Shown: piece by piece, positions 33,255-41,727 of the stretch | Layout: each line of letters begins with the position of its first letter | Numbering within the stretch: the stretch's first letter is position 1 | Assembly: GCF_027213645.1 (NCBI RefSeq) | Contig: NZ_JAPWGL010000005.1 | Location: 248,001-312,000, forward strand | Source: Pedobacter rhodius | GTDB taxonomy: Bacteria; Bacteroidota; Bacteroidia; Sphingobacteriales; Sphingobacteriaceae | DNA: 64,000 nucleotides | Direction: 5' to 3' | Notes under the pieces: generated by a model | What the model saw: the letters and a program-made list of their open reading frames with translations, nothing else | Told to the model about the DNA's origin: nothing | Database searches by the model: none | Program-made: the position numbers and the translations under genes

Positions 33255-34316
33255 ATGCTACTTAACTATTTACGCCTTCTACTTCTTCCTTTTTCGCTTA
33301 TTTATGGCATGGCCATTACGCTTCGAAAAAAACTTTACGATTGGGGTATCCTGTCTTCCGTTAAGTTCGATTTACCTGTAATTTGTGTGGGTAATTTAGC
33401 TGTCGGTGGTTCTGGTAAAACGCCAACAACAGAATATTTGGTCAGGCTACTCGCTGATTACAAAATTGCAATTCTGAGCAGGGGATATGGTCGTAAAACG
33501 AAGGGTTTCATACTCGCGGATGACCATGCCACAGCAGAAACCATTGGAGATGAACCGCTGCAATATTACCAGAAGTTCGACAATATAACGGTAGCGGTTT
33601 GCGAAGACAGGGTTAAAGGAATAGAAAAATTGAAAGAAAACCATGATTTGATTATCCTGGACGACGCTTTTCAGCACCGCGCGGTGAAGGCCGGTTTAAA
33701 TATTCTGCTTTTTGAATTCAGGAAATTAGGAACTTTACAATTCTTACTTCCGGCAGGAAATTTAAGGGATGTATTTTCATCGAGAAAAAGAGCTGATGTG
33801 TTGTTGGTAACCAAATCGCCGGTACCATTGTTGCATGTGGCTCAGCAAGCATCCGTTAATGAATTACAGCCGGATAACACTCAAAAAGTACTTCATTCTT
33901 ATTTAAAATATGGTGAATTGAAACATCTGTACCATGATGAAAATCGTTCGTTGGAATCAGTTAAAGGGCACGAAATCTTTTTGCTCACCGGAATTGCAAA
34001 CCCCGAGCCTTTGATAGAAGAATTGGAGAAGTATTCGACAACCATTAAACATGAGGAATTTCCAGATCATTATGCATTTAAAACTGATGATATCAAGAAG
34101 TTCAAATCGGCTTTTGATGCGGGGATGAAAAAAGAAAAAATTATCATCACAACAGAAAAGGATAGCAAGCGTTTAAAAGCTGCGGGATTTAAAGATTTAC
34201 TGGTAAATTTACCCGTATATTTTTTACCCGTCGAGGTTGATTTATTTGAAGAAGATAAGTTTACCTTTGATGAACTTATTTTAAACTATGTTAAGAGCAA
34301 TAGAAGAAACCGTTGA
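33255..34316 (+). CDS. lpxK: tetraacyldisaccharide 4'-kinase
   Basis: LpxK phosphorylates the 4' position of the lipid A disaccharide on the cytoplasmic face of the inner membrane. The 353-residue product has an N-terminal membrane-associated helix and the P-loop VGNLAVGGSGKTP (residues about 45-57), then DDAFQHRAVKAGLNILL, the conserved second ATP-site motif, and TTEKDSKRL near the C-terminus. Its last 29 bases overlap the start of the purine nucleoside phosphorylase gene, so these genes are translationally linked although their pathways differ. The gene shows that the organism makes lipid A. Confidence 0.94.
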   Translation: MLLNYLRLLLLPFSLIYGMAITLRKKLYDWGILSSVKFDLPVICVGNLAVGGSGKTPTTEYLVRLLADYKIAILSRGYGRKTKGFILADDHATAETIGDEPLQYYQKFDNITVAVCEDRVKGIEKLKENHDLIILDDAFQHRAVKAGLNILLFEFRKLGTLQFLLPAGNLRDVFSSRKRADVLLVTKSPVPLLHVAQQASVNELQPDNTQKVLHSYLKYGELKHLYHDENRSLESVKGHEIFLLTGIANPEPLIEELEKYSTTIKHEEFPDHYAFKTDDIKKFKSAFDAGMKKEKIIITTEKDSKRLKAAGFKDLLVNLPVYFLPVEVDLFEEDKFTFDELILNYVKSNRRNR

Positions 34317-35103
34317 ATATATAAAACGAAAAACCGAAAACTTTAAACCAGAAATAGGTATTATTTTAGGCACCGGTTTGGGTGGCCTGGTTAAAGAAAT
34401 TGAAGTTGGACATCAGTTGATGTACTCAAATATCCCGAATTTCCCCATATCAACATTAGAATTTCACAGCGGTAAGCTGATTTTCGGAACCCTGAACGGG
34501 AAGAAAATAGTAGCCATGCAAGGTCGTTTGCATTATTATGAAGGTTATAATATGCAACAAATCACATTTCCTGTTAGGGTGATGAAAGGTTTGGGTATCG
34601 AAAACTTAATCGTTTCTAATGCAGCAGGGTCTTTAAATCCTGAATTTAAAAAAGGAGATTTAATGATTATTGAAGACCATATTAATCTTCAGCCTGATAA
34701 TCCATTGCGTGGTTTAATAGAAAGTGAATTAGGGCCACGTTTCCCCGATATGAGCCAGCCTTATAAAAAAACGATTATTTCTAAAGCATTGGAAATTGCC
34801 AAAAATGTGGATGTTAAATGTCATAAGGGCGTTTATGTGGCCGTTTCCGGTCCAAATTTAGAAACGAAAGCTGAATATAAATACCTGAGGTTAATCGGTG
34901 CCGATGCTGTTGGCATGAGTACCGTTCCTGAAGTTATTGTTGCCAACCATGCGGGATTACCTGTTTTTGCCATTTCTGTTTTAACGGATGAAGGTTTTCC
35001 GGAAGATTTACAGCCATTTAATTTAGATGAAATTTTAGCGGCCGCAGCAAAAGCCGAACCTAAAATGACCGAAATTTTAACCGCCTTAATTGCTGAATTA
35101 TAA
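34288..35103 (+). CDS. punA: purine-nucleoside phosphorylase
   Basis: A 271-residue trimeric-type phosphorylase cleaving inosine and guanosine with phosphate. Landmarks are IGIILGTGLGGL (phosphate loop), the His-containing MQGRLHYYEGY, SNAAGSLNPEFKKGDLM and YVAVSGPNLETKAEY with VGMSTVPEVIVANHAGL for purine binding. The start overlaps lpxK by 29 bases; the helix VEYIKRKTENFKPEIG before the loop fits the family N-terminus. Its stop is immediately followed by the ATG of the porin gene. Role: nucleoside salvage in the cytoplasm. Confidence 0.93.
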   Translation: MLRAIEETVEYIKRKTENFKPEIGIILGTGLGGLVKEIEVGHQLMYSNIPNFPISTLEFHSGKLIFGTLNGKKIVAMQGRLHYYEGYNMQQITFPVRVMKGLGIENLIVSNAAGSLNPEFKKGDLMIIEDHINLQPDNPLRGLIESELGPRFPDMSQPYKKTIISKALEIAKNVDVKCHKGVYVAVSGPNLETKAEYKYLRLIGADAVGMSTVPEVIVANHAGLPVFAISVLTDEGFPEDLQPFNLDEILAAAAKAEPKMTEILTALIAEL

Positions 35104-37131
35104 ATGCATAAAATTATTCTGTTTTGTCTGGTAATTTTTGTCTTCATCAGCACTAACGATGCTTTTGCACAAGATTTAAAAACGACTGTTGGTACCAATA
35201 AAGAACTCGATTCGTTAAGAAAAAGAGAGGAAAGTCCCAAAGATTCTGTTGTTTACAATGCAAAATACATTCGTTTTACAAAACTCTCTTTAAGTAAGGA
35301 TAGTATAGTCCTTTTGCCTCTAGATACCTCTACGATAAATATTCAAAATTATAGTCCTTTACTTCAACCTAAGCATCCGGCCATCACAACCGGAAATATG
35401 GGCCAGGTAGCACGGCCATTATTGTATGAGCCATCAAAACGAATAGGGTTTGATGCAGGCTATCATTCGCTCGATTATTATGCGCTAAGTCCGGAAGATA
35501 TTATTTACTACCAGGCGAGGGCACCGTTTACAAGTTTATATTTAATAAGCGCCGGGCAAAAAGAACAATTGTTCAGGGGAATTCATAGTCAGAACATAAA
35601 AAAGAACTGGAATGCGGGGTTTAATTTTAACCGTATGGATTCACGTGGTTTTTACAGCAGGCAGCGTGGCGATAATCTTAATATCGCCGTTTTTAGCTGG
35701 TATCAATCGCCAGGCAAACGATACAATATGTGGGCCTCTGCTATTTTTAATACGATGCGTGCCTATGAAAACGGATCTGTTGCAGAGAGCGGTATTTTTG
35801 ATTCCGGTTATGAAAAAATTGCTCGTGATGCTGAAGCTGTCCGGCTGTCAAGTGCAAGAAACCTTTATCGTAAAAATACTTTATTTTTAAAGCAAACGTA
35901 TTATGTTGGCCGGATAGATAGTTCTAATACTGTAAATGGATCTGTTGTGCCTACAAATAAGATTACGTACACGGTTGAGTATAATAATGATAGTTATGAT
36001 TTTTCTAAGAACGAAGCTGATGATAATACGGTAATTCCCAGGGCAATAACTAAAAGCGACGGCCTGCTTGATGCAACCTTTACAAATGATTCAACACATG
36101 TGATGCATGTAAAAAATGAATTTATTTATAGTTTCTTTTTAAGGCCTAAAAATTCTTCGGTTATTAAAAATGAGTTGAAGTTAGATGCGGGTATAAAACA
36201 CGATTATTATCAATACCGCACCTTAGGAATCAGAAGTAATGGCACCACTTACGGCAGTGATGATCGATCATTCGGGTTTCAGAATTTAAGTTTGCTCGGT
36301 ACATTGGGTTATCGTTTCAGCAGCAACATCGATTTAAATTTAAATGTTCAGCAAATTTTTCAAGGTAGAAATGCCGGAGACTTTTTATATGAAGCCAAAA
36401 GCAGAGTTGCTTTAGGTAAAACTATTGGCAGGATTGAATTAGGTGCTTATCTTCAAAATCAATCTCCATCAGAAATTTTTAGTTATTACAGTGGTAATCA
36501 TTATTCCTGGACCAATGCCGATTTAAAAAACACAAAGGTTGCAAACCTGTCTTTTGATTATTTTAACGATAAATTAGGGTTACAAGCCGGCGCAAAATAT
36601 TTTCTTACAAGTAACTATTTATATTTTGGAACGATAATAAAAGGCATTAGTAATGTTACTATAAGGCCATTTCAGGAAACTTCTGATATCAATTTAATAC
36701 GGTTGGATGTTTCAAAAAAATGGCGGGTTGGTAAATTCTCAATTGAAAATTATATTGCCTATCAAAAAACGGATAATAACAGTATTTTAAGAACACCCGA
36801 ATTTTATACTTACAATAGTTTTTCGTTTAATGTAGATTTCTTTAAGGTGCTTAAAACCAATATTGGTTTTGATGTGAGGTACAATACAGCTTATGCCAAT
36901 TACTCCTACGCACCAGCGATATCTCAATTTTTTGTTGGTGATGAAACGGTATTAAAATCAACACCTGTAGTTGATTTTTTCTTTAAGGCCAATTTAAAAC
37001 GCGCAAATATTTTTGTAAAGTATGATTACCTGAACCAAGGTTTGTTTTCGAAAGGGTATTATACTGTAAACCGTTATCCAATGCCTGATGCTTTATTGAA
37101 GTTTGGCTTGACATGGAATTTTTATGATTAA
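35104..37131 (+). CDS. putative outer-membrane porin (Bacteroidota type)
   Basis: A 675-residue protein with a signal peptide (HKIILFCLVIFVFISTNDAFAQ, cleaved after AFA) and a long run of alternating beta strands with aromatic girdle residues, ending in FGLTWNFYD, the usual beta-barrel terminus. The LLYEPSKRIGFDAGYHSLDYY and YYQARAPFTSLYLISAGQKEQ segments are characteristic of the Bacteroidota putative porin family. It starts directly after the punA stop, so it is the third gene of the operon, and a hairpin terminator follows. What passes through it is unknown. Confidence 0.85.
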   Translation: MHKIILFCLVIFVFISTNDAFAQDLKTTVGTNKELDSLRKREESPKDSVVYNAKYIRFTKLSLSKDSIVLLPLDTSTINIQNYSPLLQPKHPAITTGNMGQVARPLLYEPSKRIGFDAGYHSLDYYALSPEDIIYYQARAPFTSLYLISAGQKEQLFRGIHSQNIKKNWNAGFNFNRMDSRGFYSRQRGDNLNIAVFSWYQSPGKRYNMWASAIFNTMRAYENGSVAESGIFDSGYEKIARDAEAVRLSSARNLYRKNTLFLKQTYYVGRIDSSNTVNGSVVPTNKITYTVEYNNDSYDFSKNEADDNTVIPRAITKSDGLLDATFTNDSTHVMHVKNEFIYSFFLRPKNSSVIKNELKLDAGIKHDYYQYRTLGIRSNGTTYGSDDRSFGFQNLSLLGTLGYRFSSNIDLNLNVQQIFQGRNAGDFLYEAKSRVALGKTIGRIELGAYLQNQSPSEIFSYYSGNHYSWTNADLKNTKVANLSFDYFNDKLGLQAGAKYFLTSNYLYFGTIIKGISNVTIRPFQETSDINLIRLDVSKKWRVGKFSIENYIAYQKTDNNSILRTPEFYTYNSFSFNVDFFKVLKTNIGFDVRYNTAYANYSYAPAISQFFVGDETVLKSTPVVDFFFKANLKRANIFVKYDYLNQGLFSKGYYTVNRYPMPDALLKFGLTWNFYD

Positions 37132-37140
37132 TTTGAAAAT

Positions 37141-37179
37141 AAAAAAAGCGTTCTGCTTTATAAACAGAACGCTTTTTTT
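37141..37179. terminator. bidirectional intrinsic terminator
   Basis: AAAAAAAGCGTTCTG pairs perfectly with CAGAACGCTTTTTTT over a nine-base loop, between the convergent porin and beta-barrel genes. It serves both. Confidence 0.93.
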
Positions 37180-37195
37180 ATTTAAGGTTATTGCC

Positions 37196-37927
37196 TTAGA
37201 ATGAGTAACCTACTGTAAAACCGATAACACGGTTTGTGTATTTGTTAGTATTTGCTCTCGAATCTTTCGGCGTTAAATCTGATAAACCTAAGCCATAGTT
37301 TGCACCTACTAAAATGCCTGATGAGGCGCGGTAAGCTAAACCAAAGTTAGCACCAAAATCTATGCTGCTTTGATCTTTGTCTGTTGTGCTACCAAAACTT
37401 AAATCTCTGTCATTACTTGTTGTAGAAGTTAAGCTTGAGTTCGTATTGTTGTTTACAGTTGTTGTAGTCGTTGTTCCTTTGTTTTTTCCTGAAATATTAA
37501 AACCTACGTATGGGCCGGCGCTGATTTGAAATGCACCAGACTCTCCTGTTGGAATATTAAATACAGCATTAATTGGAACCTCAATTGCCATTACATTTGA
37601 TTTAACTGACGAAGTTGTAGTTGTTGTAATTGCACCAGCAGTTCCTGATGTAGTTCCTTCAAATTTTACACCTTTATTTTGTAGCGAAATACCTGGCTGG
37701 ATGAAGAAATTGTTTGCAACTCCGAAATCACCAAATGCAGTAACATTAAAGCCTACATTACTTTTAGCATTGTCGTTATATGCATCCTCATTATTTCCAC
37801 TTGAATGAATTTTAGCTAAGTTAACCCCCGCTTTAATTCCAAATCTCGATGTTGAACCTGTTGTTGATTGCGCAAAAGCACCTGTTGCTAATAAAATAAC
37901 CGATGCACTTAATAATAACTTTTTCAT
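37196..37927 (-). CDS. outer-membrane beta-barrel protein (PorT family type)
   Basis: A 243-residue protein starting MKKLLLSASVILLATGAFAQ, a clear signal peptide. The mature part is a small barrel: RFGIKAGVNLAKI, FFIQPGISLQNKGVKF, then Thr/Asn-rich loops (including TTTTTTSSVKS and TTTTTVNNNTNS) and a terminal strand RVIGFTVGYSF. The GxKxGxNLA opening is typical of PorT-family outer-membrane proteins. The repetitive Thr tracts may vary in length between strains. The ATG nine codons further upstream is unlikely since it would hide the signal peptide. Confidence 0.85.
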   Translation of the reverse strand: MKKLLLSASVILLATGAFAQSTTGSTSRFGIKAGVNLAKIHSSGNNEDAYNDNAKSNVGFNVTAFGDFGVANNFFIQPGISLQNKGVKFEGTTSGTAGAITTTTTSSVKSNVMAIEVPINAVFNIPTGESGAFQISAGPYVGFNISGKNKGTTTTTTVNNNTNSSLTSTTSNDRDLSFGSTTDKDQSSIDFGANFGLAYRASSGILVGANYGLGLSDLTPKDSRANTNKYTNRVIGFTVGYSF

Positions 37928-38201
37928 AATATTTTTTCTTTTGTAAAGAATCAAGTTTAAAATTATTGGCCTTAAACCAATGTTAATTACATGCCTCTTT
38001 CCAAAAGCTGTGCCAAAGTATTATTTAAGTTACAAAAGCCGCTTCTAATTATTTGGTTTACAGATGTGTTTGAAAATTATTTTTAGTGCAAAAACGTTAT
38101 TTTAGACCCTTTAGCTCAGCCTGTACTTCTGTATAGAATAGAGGAAACAAATAGTATTTTATTAAAATCTGTATCAAAACCTAACCTCATAAAGTATGAA
38201 A

Positions 38202-39467
38202 TTATGTTTTCTGGGGTTTCTTTTTTGCAGCAGGAAACAAAACATTATTTAAGATAAGCCTGTAGCCCGGCGAGTTTGGATGGAGACTTAAGTCCGTTGG
38301 CGGATCGCCAACCGCGTGTTGGTAGTCTTCAGGGTCGTGGCCGCCATAAAAGGTAAACTGGCCCTTGCCAATTTCCCCATGTAAATACCTCACCTCTGCG
38401 GCACCTTTATTTTCACCCAACACGGTAACACTTGTTTTTACTAAACTCTTTTTAAATGCAGTTGTTTGACCCATAAAACCTTTAATTACCTTATCATGGT
38501 TTTGCGTAAGCATGGTTGGTACCAAATCCCATTTTGCAGAAAAATCGAATAGCGTAAAGTAATCATTTGTTTGGTTTAATGCTCTCCCGTTCGTTACATC
38601 GATATCCGAAAATTCATAATTCATTGGATTATTGTCCAGTTTAAAATTCTGGAAGGCCAATGTTTTGTTGTAATTCAGTTTGGATTGTGCATTAAGATCT
38701 GCTGCATCGCCATCAAACATTTCGGCACATATATCTACACCTTCTGCCGCGAGCGCAATATCAAAACTATCGGTTCCTGAACACATAGCGAATAAAAAGC
38801 CGCCTCCGGCACAATATTCTTTAATGTGTTTTGCAACTGCAAGTTTCATCTCCGATACTTTTTTATAGCCCATTTTCTTAGCTAAAGCCTCCTGGTTTTT
38901 AACATCTTCCTGGTACCAGTTGGCATAACGAAATGCCGCATAAAATCGCCCATACTGTCCGGTAAAGTCTTCGTGGTGTAAATGAAGCCAATCGTATTTG
39001 GTCAATTTATCCTGCAGAATATCATCGTCGTAAATCACATCGTAAGGAATTTCGGCATAAGTTAAAACAAGTGTTACTGCATCATCCCATGGAAGTTTGC
39101 TTTTTGGCGAATAAACAGCGATTTTTGGCGTTTTTTCCAGCTTAACCATTTCCATATTTACTGAAGGATCACTTATTTCATTTAGTAAACTAACAACTTT
39201 TCCATCCGCTAAAACTTCATAGGAAACACCTCTGATTTTTAACTCATCTTCAACGGTTTTGTTGTATTTGATTAAAAAGCTTCCGCCACGATAATTTAGC
39301 AACCAATCTACTTCAAGTTGCTTACTTATTGTCCAATAGGCAATACCGTAAGCCTTTAAGTGATTTTTCTGGTCTTCATCCATAAAAATTAAAATGGATG
39401 ACGCTTTAGCACAAACGCTTAAAAATAAACAAAAAATCAAAAAGTAAAACTTCTTTTGAATCGCCAT
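38202..39467 (-). CDS. exported protein of a Bacteroidota family often labelled asparagine synthetase B
   Basis: A 421-residue protein with signal peptide (KKFYFLIFCLFLSVCAKAS). The conserved start SSILIFMDEDQKNHLKAYGIAYW and WLLNYRGGSF belong to a Bacteroidota family that databases, as I recall, tend to name asparagine synthetase B, but the amidotransferase cysteine and the synthetase ATP loop are not visible and export argues against that role. A middle section (KIAVYSPKSKLPWDDAVTLVL... HLHHEDFTGQYGRF... FAMCSGTDSFDIAL) resembles a class I glutamine-amidotransferase-like/ThuA-type fold. Function is unknown. A -33/-7 promoter lies upstream at 39482-39510. Confidence 0.7.
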   Translation of the reverse strand: MAIQKKFYFLIFCLFLSVCAKASSILIFMDEDQKNHLKAYGIAYWTISKQLEVDWLLNYRGGSFLIKYNKTVEDELKIRGVSYEVLADGKVVSLLNEISDPSVNMEMVKLEKTPKIAVYSPKSKLPWDDAVTLVLTYAEIPYDVIYDDDILQDKLTKYDWLHLHHEDFTGQYGRFYAAFRYANWYQEDVKNQEALAKKMGYKKVSEMKLAVAKHIKEYCAGGGFLFAMCSGTDSFDIALAAEGVDICAEMFDGDAADLNAQSKLNYNKTLAFQNFKLDNNPMNYEFSDIDVTNGRALNQTNDYFTLFDFSAKWDLVPTMLTQNHDKVIKGFMGQTTAFKKSLVKTSVTVLGENKGAAEVRYLHGEIGKGQFTFYGGHDPEDYQHAVGDPPTDLSLHPNSPGYRLILNNVLFPAAKKKPQKT

Positions 39468-39481
39468 ATTTACATAAAACA

Positions 39482-39510
39482 CTAAAATACCTGATTTAGT
39501 CTGTTTGCAA
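39482..39510 (-). promoter_or_regulatory. promoter of the 38202-39467 gene
   Basis: On the minus strand TTG (39508-39510), an 18-base spacer and TATTTTAG (39482-39489; one mismatch to TAnnTTTG) lie 15 bases before the start codon at 39467. Confidence 0.65.
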
Positions 39511-39531
39511 AAATTAATCATATTATTTTTT

Positions 39532-39606
39532 GCCGCAGATTCACAGATTTTGGCTAATTTATATGGGTGGATAAAAATATTAATTCATCATCCGTGAATC
39601 TGTGGC
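39532..39606. repeat. interspersed inverted repeat (GCAGATTCACAGAT family)
   Basis: GCCGCAGATTCACAGAT (39532-39548) is inverted as ATCCGTGAATCTGTGGC (39590-39606) with two mismatches. A further CATGGATTTACAGATTTC piece follows at about 39620. This is the largest part of the 340-base gap between the flanking genes; the remainder up to 39740 shows no gene. Confidence 0.7.
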
Positions 39607-39744
39607 CATTTCAGTTTTGCCATGGATTTACAGATTTCAATTGTTTTACATGAATGGAAAAGAAATACTAATTTCATAATCGGGGCGTCCGTGTCCACCA
39701 AAGGCATATTATAGTAATAATACGAATAAGTTAGCTAATTTTGT

Positions 39745-39752
39745 TATTTTTG
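39745..39752 (+). promoter_or_regulatory. -7 box of the cyclophilin gene
   Basis: TATTTTTG matches TAnnTTTG exactly and lies 55 bases before the start at 39808. A second candidate TAATTTTG lies a few bases upstream. No clear TTG at -33. Confidence 0.55.
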
Positions 39753-39807
39753 CGGTTCACTTAAAAGCGCAAAACTTTTAAGCCTATTTTATAAAAAATT
39801 AATTGAT

Positions 39808-40266
39808 ATGAGTAAAGCAATAATAAAAACCGAAAAAGGTAATATGACTGTTGAGTTTTTTGAACAAGATGCTCCTAAGGCAGTTGCAAATTTCAAAAAA
39901 TTAGCTAACGAAGGGTTTTATGATGGTGTAACTTTCCACCGTGTGATTCCTGATTTCATGGTTCAAACAGGTTGCCCGAATTCTAAAGAAGGCGCCACAG
40001 GCATGCCAGGTACAGGCGGTCCGGGTTATAAAATCGATTGTGAATTAGATGGCGAAAATCAATACCACGATCGTGGTGTATTATCGATGGCACACGCCGG
40101 ACGTAATACTGGTGGTTCCCAATTCTTCATTTGCCATAGCAGAAACAATACGGCACATTTAGATCGTAACCATACGGTATTTGGTAAAGCGGTTGAGAAT
40201 GTTGATCTTGTTGATGATATTCGCCAGGGCGATAAAATTTTAGGAATAGAAATAATTGAAGATTAA
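39808..40266 (+). CDS. peptidyl-prolyl cis-trans isomerase, cyclophilin type
   Basis: A 152-residue cytoplasmic cyclophilin (PpiB-like; no signal peptide) that speeds proline isomerisation during folding. The active-site segments are FHRVIPDFMVQTGCP (catalytic Arg), GMPGTGGPGYKI, LSMAHAGRNTGGSQFFI and HLDRNHTVFGKAV. Length is normal. It is followed after a short gap by the DUF5606 gene, and the two may be co-transcribed, since a terminator lies only after the latter. Confidence 0.95.
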   Translation: MSKAIIKTEKGNMTVEFFEQDAPKAVANFKKLANEGFYDGVTFHRVIPDFMVQTGCPNSKEGATGMPGTGGPGYKIDCELDGENQYHDRGVLSMAHAGRNTGGSQFFICHSRNNTAHLDRNHTVFGKAVENVDLVDDIRQGDKILGIEIIED

Positions 40267-40332
40267 TAGCAGCGTGCCCGGTGCATAGAGCTTATCGCTA
40301 TGCCCTATGCTCAATGCGCTAAGCAAATAAAT

Positions 40333-40884
40333 ATGAATTTAAGAGGAATAGTTGCCGTTTCCGGCAGGCCAGGTTTATTTAAACTTGTTGGACAAAATAA
40401 AGTAGGTTACATTTTAGAAGGTCTTGATGCGCAAAAACTTAAAGTTGTGGCCAATATCACAAATACAAAGCTTGCATCGCTGGAAGACATTACCGTTTAT
40501 GGCGAGGATGAAGAGATTAAGTTAGTGGATGTTTTTTCAAAAATCTCTGCAAAAGGGACAACACCTGATACAAAAGCAGATACAGCGACTTTACGTGCTT
40601 ATTTTAACGAAGTAGCACCAGGACACGATGAAGATAAGGTGTATGCTTCTGATATGAAGAAAATTATCGGCTGGTATAACATCATTAAAGATTTACCGCT
40701 GTTTACTGAAGATACGCCTGATACACAAGGTACACCTGCCGAGGTGAAATTGTCTGAAGAAAAAGCCGCTGCCGATAAAAAGCAAAAAGCGACAGGTTCG
40801 AAGGCATCAGCAAGCGCTAAAGCAACAACAAAAACTTCTGCTCCTGCTAAAAAAGCAAGTATGACAAGTAAAAAAGGCGTTTAA
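40333..40884 (+). CDS. DUF5606 domain-containing protein
   Basis: A 183-residue cytoplasmic protein of a Bacteroidota-specific family. The conserved N-terminal domain runs MNLRGIVAVSGRPGLFKLVGQ, then YILEGLDAQKLKVV and a helical middle (TATLRAYFNEVAPGHDEDKVYASDMKKIIGWY). The C-terminus is a low-complexity Ala/Lys/Ser/Thr tail, probably disordered. The start at 40333 is chosen because the family begins with this strand; the 11 residues encoded upstream come from a CTATGCCCTATGC-type repeat. Function is unknown. Confidence 0.88.
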   Translation: MNLRGIVAVSGRPGLFKLVGQNKVGYILEGLDAQKLKVVANITNTKLASLEDITVYGEDEEIKLVDVFSKISAKGTTPDTKADTATLRAYFNEVAPGHDEDKVYASDMKKIIGWYNIIKDLPLFTEDTPDTQGTPAEVKLSEEKAAADKKQKATGSKASASAKATTKTSAPAKKASMTSKKGV

Positions 40885-40903
40885 GCTTTTAAATATTTCT
40901 GAG

Positions 40904-40932
40904 AAACACCGACAAAAAATCGGTGTTTTTTT
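40904..40932 (+). terminator. intrinsic terminator after the DUF5606 gene
   Basis: AAACACCGA and TCGGTGTTT pair across a seven-base A-rich loop and a T-run follows, 20 bases past the stop. Confidence 0.88.
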
Positions 40933-40949
40933 ATGTTTAAAATTTCGGC

Positions 40950-41075
40950 TTAAAAGAAATAATATATAATTGCGCAGATAACCAATGCGCCGATGATGCT
41001 TACCCAAAGGTACTTATCAGCACCGCCCTGTCTGCTTTTAAATTTATATTGTCTTTTATATTTATCTAAAATCAT
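40950..41075 (-). CDS. 41-residue single-pass membrane protein
   Basis: A short frame starting at the ATG complementary to 41073-41075 encodes 41 residues: a basic N-terminal half (MILDKYKRQYKFKSRQGGAD) and one hydrophobic helix (YLWVSIIGALVICAIIYYFF) at the C-terminus, then TAA. Charge distribution predicts an N-inside orientation. The clean split into a basic cytoplasmic head and a membrane helix argues for a real small protein. It is co-oriented with rlmH, which lies upstream on the minus strand. I recognise no named family. Confidence 0.6.
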   Translation of the reverse strand: MILDKYKRQYKFKSRQGGADKYLWVSIIGALVICAIIYYFF

Positions 41076-41138
41076 AATCTTTTTATTTAACGATGAAAAA
41101 GGATTGTTATTTCCATAATTTATTTAACATTATTGTTA

Positions 41139-41612
41139 TCAGGCATGATGGTATGGTTCTCCCTTTAAAATACTGAATCCCCTGTACAATTGTTCAACAA
41201 AAAACAAACGTATCATTTGATGAGAAAACGTCATATCCGATAAAGATATCAAACCATTTGCTCGTTTGTATATACTGTCGTCAAAACCGTAAGGTCCACC
41301 GATAATAAATATTAAGTGCTGAACACTGCCCACCATTTGTTTATTAAGATACGCTGAAAAAGCGATTGAACTGTATTTTTTTCCCTTCTCATCCAGTAAA
41401 ATAACAACATCGCCATTATTAATTTGTTTGTGCAAAAGTTCAGCCTCTTTTGCTTTCTGCTGGGCTTCGGATAAATTTTTTACGTTCTTGACATCAGGGA
41501 TTGCCATAAAACTAAAGTTAATGTAGTGTTTTAGGCGGTTGATGTACTTATCAATGCCCTCAATTAAATACTTATCTTCTGTTTTGCCAATGGCGATAAG
41601 GGTAATCTTCAT
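41139..41612 (-). CDS. rlmH: 23S rRNA (pseudouridine1915-N3)-methyltransferase
   Basis: A 157-residue SPOUT methyltransferase that acts on the assembled 70S ribosome at helix 69 of 23S rRNA. Family landmarks are MKITLIAIGKTEDKYLIEGI at the start, VVILLDEKGKKYSSIAFS, FIIGGPYGFDDSIYKRA (SAM site) and LSDMTFSHQMIRLFFVEQLY at the trefoil knot, ending in GEPYHHA. Length and motifs match the family exactly. The 41-residue membrane protein gene follows downstream. Confidence 0.97.
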   Translation of the reverse strand: MKITLIAIGKTEDKYLIEGIDKYINRLKHYINFSFMAIPDVKNVKNLSEAQQKAKEAELLHKQINNGDVVILLDEKGKKYSSIAFSAYLNKQMVGSVQHLIFIIGGPYGFDDSIYKRANGLISLSDMTFSHQMIRLFFVEQLYRGFSILKGEPYHHA

Positions 41613-41727
41613 TTATCTTTACCGGTATAATCTTTTTGTCGACACAAACTTATATAAAAATGTACCAACAAAAATAATTTATCGTACGCTTTAATACCTT
41701 TACAAAATATATAATTGATGAAACCTA

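Noticed and set aside
38202..39467. Assigning asparagine synthetase activity
   Set aside because: The protein is exported and lacks a visible N-terminal catalytic Cys and ATP-binding loop; the name was kept only as a database label.
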